Source: Helicobacteraceae bacterium (lineage in GTDB: Bacteria; Campylobacterota; Campylobacteria; Campylobacterales; Sulfurimonadaceae). From it: 10,938 bases of DNA. The position numbers were made by a program, and so were the translations under genes. Location of the stretch: the NCBI GenBank assembly GCA_015488075.1, contig WFOM01000148.1:1-10938 (forward strand). The letters run 5' to 3'. Positions 7,034-10,938 of the stretch are shown here, piece by piece (the stretch's first letter is position 1; every line of letters starts with the position of its first letter). The notes beneath the pieces were generated by a model. That model was not told the origin of the DNA and did not search any database. It saw only the letters and a program-made list of their open reading frames with translations.

Positions 7034-8725
7034 CTAATCCTCTAATATTTCTAATTTTGAAATTTTATCTGCGATATCATTTAAAACAGCCTCTTTTCTG
7101 ACGTCATCGCTTGAGATGAGTTCATCTACTTTTTCTGATACGGTGTCTATATGCATGTTGTCACTCATACCTTTTAGTCTTAAACACATATTTTTAAAAT
7201 TATCTTTGTCGTTTGTAGATAAAGATTCTTTAAGCTGTTCCACAGCAGCCGCCGCATCTATTTTGTAATCTTCGATAAGTTCTTTATACTCATCAACATC
7301 TATACCTATAAGTGAAGCATTCTTTTTTGAATCTATGACGACCTTGTTTGTTTCAAGGCTTATCTCATCATCAATATCTACAAGTTCTTCTTCGTTTGCG
7401 GTTTCTTCATCATCAAGTTTTATATCTATATGTTCTTCTTTCAGTGAGACTTCTTCAGTATCATCAAAAGAAATATTTTCATTTTGAGGTTGTATTTCAG
7501 AATCCATAAAAAGATCATCATCAAATATGTCAATCGAATCGTTTTGCTCCTTTGCAGGTTCGCTGTCGGCTTCATCAGGCTTTAAATCTATGTTGTCATC
7601 ATTATCCTGTATATTTTCCGTTTTATTTATATTTAACGGTTTTTCGTTTTTTTCTTCCAGTGATCTGTTTTGTGTTGAGTGATTTACAGGAAGTATAGGC
7701 TCTTTTCCTGAAAGCTTTTTTATGATGACATTATAAAATTTATCTAGATTTCTTTTTATCTCTGTTGTGTTGTCTGAAGTGTTTATGGTTATAAGAGTTG
7801 CCAGAGCATCTTCTATCCTAAGATTTGCCGCAACACCTTTTAGTTTGTGAGAAAGTGTTTTGACACTGTCAAGTCTTCCGTTGTCAAGTGCAGTATATAA
7901 GTCATCTTTGAAATCTTCAGATTGGGCGATAAAATCCTGTATAAACTCTTCAACAAGATCAACCGGCAGACCAAGTTCGCTTGAGGCAAGGTTTGGATCG
8001 TAGTGATAGTTTGCAAATTCGTCATCTTCATCCATATAATCATCAGTCGGTGTAGGCTGTGTTGAAACTGTTTGCGGTTTTTCTTCTTTTGTTTCTTCTT
8101 CATATGTATCAGCAAACAAATCCTCATCTATATCGAGTATATCATTCTCCTCAAAATTGTTTACCGCTTTATTCGTTTTTTCAGGCTCTTCAAAAAGTTT
8201 TTCTTCACTGTCAAATTCATCAAGTGTTATCTCTTCATTTTGTATAGGTTCGTTAAATTCGTATTCCTCGTCTTTTGTTTCAAACTCTTCTATAGATTTT
8301 GCAGTATCGTCAAATTCATATATATCCTCAAGATCATCTTTTTTCTCAATCTTCATAGAAGCAAGATCGGAAGATATTGCAGAGAGTTCTTCTTGAGTTA
8401 GTTCTCTGATACCCTGAAGATCTATAATGTATCCTGCTCTTGCCGGTTCATCTTTAAAAAATGCTCTAGAAACATTCAAACTTGCTTTAAATACTTTTCC
8501 TTTTATATTTATAATAACTTTGTTTTCATCTAGAGATTCGCCCGAAACCAGAAAGTCTATCCAGTGTATATGTTTGAAGTTATGGACATATCCCGGAGTT
8601 TTGACAAACAAGTCCGCAAAATCATCTACTTCACTTACCAATTCTTTTAAGCTTTTTAGCTTTAAAGATCTCAAGTCTTCTTCATCTATACCCAAAAAAT
8701 CTTTTTTGTGATTGTAAATAAGCAT
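7034..8725 (-). CDS. Acidic multidomain HPt phosphotransfer protein (PAS-like N-terminus, one active and one degenerate HPt)
   Basis: A 563-residue cytoplasmic protein with no signal peptide or membrane segment. Residues 1-110 look like a PAS-type mixed alpha/beta sensor fold (tentative). A very acidic linker (about 125-240) follows. The first HPt domain (about 250-340) carries S-H293-K-L-K-G-V-A-A-N-L-R-I, the HxxKG pattern with the phosphorylatable His. A second acidic, Asn-rich linker (about 342-468) leads to a second HPt-like helical bundle (about 473-560). Its matching stretch C-L515-R-L-K-G-M-S-D-N-M-H-I keeps the K-G and N positions but has Leu in place of His. The likely role is to carry phosphate from the kinase receiver (Asp827) to the CheY-like regulator, both encoded just downstream. 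It starts 9 nt after the PAS gene, with a strong ribosome site. Short acidic repeats with L-F (for example D-I-D-E-D-L-F-A-D at 198-206) recur and may be docking motifs. Confidence 0.85.
   Translation of the reverse strand: MLIYNHKKDFLGIDEEDLRSLKLKSLKELVSEVDDFADLFVKTPGYVHNFKHIHWIDFLVSGESLDENKVIINIKGKVFKASLNVSRAFFKDEPARAGYIIDLQGIRELTQEELSAISSDLASMKIEKKDDLEDIYEFDDTAKSIEEFETKDEEYEFNEPIQNEEITLDEFDSEEKLFEEPEKTNKAVNNFEENDILDIDEDLFADTYEEETKEEKPQTVSTQPTPTDDYMDEDDEFANYHYDPNLASSELGLPVDLVEEFIQDFIAQSEDFKDDLYTALDNGRLDSVKTLSHKLKGVAANLRIEDALATLITINTSDNTTEIKRNLDKFYNVIIKKLSGKEPILPVNHSTQNRSLEEKNEKPLNINKTENIQDNDDNIDLKPDEADSEPAKEQNDSIDIFDDDLFMDSEIQPQNENISFDDTEEVSLKEEHIDIKLDDEETANEEELVDIDDEISLETNKVVIDSKKNASLIGIDVDEYKELIEDYKIDAAAAVEQLKESLSTNDKDNFKNMCLRLKGMSDNMHIDTVSEKVDELISSDDVRKEAVLNDIADKISKLEILED
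7038..7043 (-). promoter_or_regulatory. Ribosome binding site of the hybrid kinase inside the HPt gene end
   Basis: Minus-strand AGAGGA lies 7 nt before ATG7030 and within the last codons of the HPt gene (stop TAG at 7034-7036). It supports this start and suggests coupled translation of the HPt protein and kinase. Confidence 0.7.
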
Positions 8726-8730
8726 TAATT

Positions 8731-8737
8731 CTCCTTA
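8731..8737 (-). promoter_or_regulatory. Ribosome binding site of the HPt gene overlapping the PAS stop codon
   Basis: Minus-strand TAAGGAG contains both the TAA stop of the PAS gene (8735-8737) and the AAGGAG Shine-Dalgarno of the HPt gene, 5 nt before ATG8725. This fixes the HPt start and implies coupled translation. Confidence 0.8.
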
Positions 8738-9151
8738 CTTTTCAGCTTCAAGCATACTAAAATATGTCTCTTCATTTTCATATATGTCTTTTTCTGAGGC
8801 AGGTCTTGCAACAGAAATATAACCTGTTATATTTTCATTGTCATCTCTAAGCGGAATTATTTCTAGTTCAATCCAGTAGTATCTTCCGTCTTTTCTTAAG
8901 TTTTTTATGATCCCGTTAAATGCCTGGCCGCTTTTTAGATTGTCCCACATTTTGTCAAATACTGTTTTTGGCATATCGGGATGTTTGATGATGGAATGAG
9001 GTTTTCCTATAAGTTCCTTTTTTGTATATCCGCTTACTTCTTGAAACTTTTTGTTTACATAAGTTATATTACCTTTTGTATCTGTCTGGGATATGATGAC
9101 TCCGCCTTCTGGAATTTTATACTCTTCATTTATAGGTTTAACTTTTTCCAT
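8735..9151 (-). CDS. Aer/CetB-type single PAS-domain protein, probable redox or energy sensor
   Basis: A 138-residue soluble protein that is almost entirely one PAS domain (about 15-120), with no output domain. The sequence closely follows the flavin-binding PAS of the E. coli aerotaxis receptor Aer. Seen here are T-D-T-K-G-N-I-T-Y-V-N (23-33), S-G-Y-T-K-K-E-L-I-G-K-P-H (40-52), H57-P-D59-M-P, and I-I-K-N-L-R-K-D-G-R-Y-Y-W (81-93). Stand-alone PAS proteins of this class (CetB/CetC) pair with a membrane partner in Campylobacter energy taxis. The FAD-contacting Arg of Aer is Lys56 here, and the conserved Trp is Phe78, so flavin binding is likely but not certain. It is first in the operon, so it may feed redox state into the HPt/kinase pair. 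The start ATG9151 has UAAGG 8 nt upstream. Confidence 0.88.
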   Translation of the reverse strand: MEKVKPINEEYKIPEGGVIISQTDTKGNITYVNKKFQEVSGYTKKELIGKPHSIIKHPDMPKTVFDKMWDNLKSGQAFNGIIKNLRKDGRYYWIELEIIPLRDDNENITGYISVARPASEKDIYENEETYFSMLEAEK

Positions 9152-9214
9152 TAATATAACCTTAAGATTTTTTTGCTTTTTGCATAATATATCACAAAAC
9201 TTTAAAAAATTTAC
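9152..9214 (-). promoter_or_regulatory. Intergenic region with probable promoter of the signalling operon
   Basis: This 63-nt A/T-rich gap lies between the uvrC stop and the PAS start. On the minus strand there is a -10-like TATTAT (9184-9189) in a T/A-rich context without a recognisable -35, as is usual in Campylobacterota. A UAAGG ribosome site follows at 9160-9164. A leader of roughly 25 nt would result. No clear uvrC terminator hairpin is seen, so read-through from uvrC is possible. Assignment is by pattern only. Confidence 0.4.
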
Positions 9215-10938
9215 TTATATATAGAAATTTTTTATGATTTTTGCATCTTTTTTGTTCAAAACTTCACTTATTTGTTCAAAATCGGCATTTTTAATGTTTT
9301 CAAAAGTTCCAAATACATTTAAGAGTTTTTTAATTTTTGCTTCACCTATACCTTTTATTTTTAAAAGTTCCATCTCTTTATCTTTTTTTAGTTTGGTTTT
9401 TTTGTGAAATGTTATGGCAAATCTATGAGCTTCATCTCGCAGTTTTTGTATAAACTGCAGTCTTTTGTCGCTATCTTTTAATCTAATCTCACCAAATGCT
9501 ACATGAAGTATATCTTTTGCCCTCCCTTTGGCTCTATGTGCTTTTGCATCAACCTTCTCTTTGGCTATAGAGATAACATCAACATTTGCACCGCTACTTT
9601 TTATAATATCCTCTGCGAGAGTTAACAAAGTTTTACCACCGTCTATCACCCATAAATCAGGTGGTGAGTTTTTATCAAAACCTTTTGCTCTTTTAGTAAG
9701 CAGCTCTTTCATCTGATGGTATTCATCTTTTGCATCAAGGTGGTAGTGCCTATAACTTTCTTTCTCAAAAACACCATCATTCCATACTACCATCGCCCCA
9801 ACACAAGCTTCCCCCATCATATGCGAATTGTCGAAAATCTCTATGCGATTTGGTGTGTTCTCAAGTCTAAAAAGCTCTTTTATGTCATATAGTATATCTG
9901 TTTTATTTTTATTTTGCTCTTTTTTTAGTATCTCATCTGCATTTAGTAGTGCTAGATCGATTAGCTGTTTTTTTGCACCCCTTTTAGGGATGGTTATAGT
10001 TGTTTTTCTTTTGAACTCTTTTGTCAGATAATCCTCAAGATACTCTTTGTCTTCAGGTTCTGTGTTGGTAAGTATATCTGCTTTGTATACAAACTCTTTG
10101 TGTGCATAGAAATTTAGTATGGCTCTTTGAAGAAGCTCATTTTTGTCAAAGTTTTCTTTTTTGTTTATAACTTCGGAGGAGCTGGATATAATTCTGCCTT
10201 CTCTCATAAATATTTTTATGATTGCCGCTTTTTTTGTATTCTCTTTGACTACAAATATGTCGTAGTTCTCTTTTGAAGCGAAATCTATATCTGATTTAAT
10301 GGAACTGTTGTTTATCCTCTCAATCCTGTCTCTAATCTCCATCGCTTCTTCAAATCTCAAATCTTCAGAGTAAAATTCCATTTTTTTTTGAAGTTCTTTT
10401 AAAAGCAGTTTTTTGTTTTTTATAAACTCAAGTGCTTTGTCTATCTCTTTTTGATAGGTGTTTTTGTCCACATCAAATTCACAAGGGGCAAGACATCTGT
10501 TGATCTGATAAAAAAGGCAGGCTTTTTTCCGTTTAGGCATGATTTTTTCTGGACAAGTTTTGTAAGTTCGTATATACTGTCTAATATATCTCTTGCACCG
10601 CTTGCATAAGGACCGAAATATTTTATATTTTTATCTTTTAGAATCTTTCTTGTAATGTCAAATCTTGGATATTTTGCAGTGTAGTCTATATATATGTAGG
10701 GGTATGTTTTGTCATCACGAAGTAGGATGTTGTATTTTGGATGTAGTTGTTTTATAAGGGAGTTTTCAAGCAACAAAGCATCATGCTCACTTGAAACAAC
10801 TATATACTCTATATCAACAGCTTCGTTTATCATCTTTTTTATACGAAGCGAGAGGTTTTTATTTGCTCTAAATGGATTGAAGTTGAAGTAGCTTTTAACT
10901 CTGTTTGAGAGTTTTTTTGCTTTTCCTACATACAAAAG
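9215..10938 (-). CDS. uvrC: UvrABC excinuclease subunit C, interrupted by a -1 frameshift; 5' end cut off by window edge
   Basis: Two overlapping frames together encode UvrC, the dual-incision nuclease of nucleotide excision repair. Frame one enters from the right edge (10938) and runs to a stop at 10441. It holds the end of the GIY-YIG domain ([16 protein letters not shown]) and reaches C-L-N-G-K-K. Frame two (9215-10540) resumes with [14 protein letters not shown]. Numbering the codon at 10935-10933 as 1, the joined protein has a Cys motif (133, 140, 148, 152), matching the Fe-S cysteines of E. coli UvrC. It continues with a UVR helix pair (about 176-210) and an RNase-H-like nuclease with Asp369 (F-D-N-S-H), Asp432 (I-D-G-G-K) and His504 (D-E-A-H-R-F-A). 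A C-terminal helix-hairpin-helix follows (about 522-572). About 573 residues are visible; 20-30 at the N-terminus are outside. Without a shift, the product ends 26 residues after the break and lacks the nuclease centre. The cause is a real mutation, an assembly error or recoding. Confidence 0.9.
10522..10528 (-). other. Slippery heptamer A-AAA-AAG at the uvrC frame break
   Basis: In the incoming frame the codons are GGA (10530-10528), AAA and AAG (10524-10522). The heptamer A-AAA-AAG is the classic -1 slippage sequence, as in E. coli dnaX. Slipping back one base gives [10 protein letters not shown], which is exactly the expected UvrC sequence. One extra A in the six-A run would give the same protein. 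I see no convincing downstream hairpin or upstream Shine-Dalgarno-like stimulator, so a lost base is at least as likely as programmed shifting. Confidence 0.6.

Noticed and set aside
9201..9214. TAAAGTTT as a flagellar sigma-28 -35 element before the PAS gene
   Set aside because: No matching GCCGATAA-like -10 occurs at the proper distance, so it is probably chance in A/T-rich DNA.
10441..10540. Frame-two ATG at 10540 as a separate gene start for a short UvrC-like protein
   Set aside because: There is no ribosome site upstream, and the first residues (M-P-K-R) lie inside the region where the other frame still matches UvrC. A single frameshifted uvrC explains both frames.

Overview
This AT-rich window looks like a chromosomal segment from a member of the Campylobacterota (formerly Epsilonproteobacteria), most likely a free-living Sulfurimonas/Arcobacter-type organism. 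The evidence is the low G+C content, the protein style, the overlapping rsmA-rnj pair (the same order as in Helicobacter pylori), and an RNase J with a long basic N-terminal extension. Every supported gene lies on the minus strand, so transcription runs from the right edge to the left. There are no long gene-free stretches, and I see no tRNA, rRNA, CRISPR array or mobile element.

Right end (9215-10938): uvrC, the nucleotide-excision-repair nuclease. Its 5' end lies outside the window. The reading frame is broken by a -1 shift exactly at the heptamer A-AAA-AAG (10528 to 10522), between the first two cysteines of its Fe-S motif.

Centre (3404-9151): a compact four-gene signalling operon. In order of transcription it encodes a small soluble Aer/CetB-type PAS protein, an acidic two-HPt protein, a membrane hybrid histidine kinase with a periplasmic NIT (nitrate/nitrite-sensing type) domain, and a single-domain CheY-like response regulator. 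Gaps are 9, 3 and 12 nt, and the ribosome binding sites overlap or adjoin the preceding stop codons. A full phosphorelay can be drawn: kinase His400, kinase receiver Asp827, HPt His293, response regulator Asp59. Degenerate partners sit beside the active domains: one HPt lacking its histidine, and two receiver-like domains lacking most active-site residues. No DNA-binding output domain is encoded.

Left part (1-3345): after a hairpin that overlaps the response-regulator stop codon come rsmA (16S rRNA dimethyltransferase) and rnj (RNase J), which overlap by 47 nt. Next is the 5' portion of a radical-SAM protein of the spore-photoproduct-lyase family, running off the left edge. The window therefore joins DNA repair, RNA metabolism and a probable redox/nitrogen-oxide sensing phosphorelay. 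The uvrC frameshift and the phosphorelay, with its paired active and degenerate modules, are the points most worth following up.
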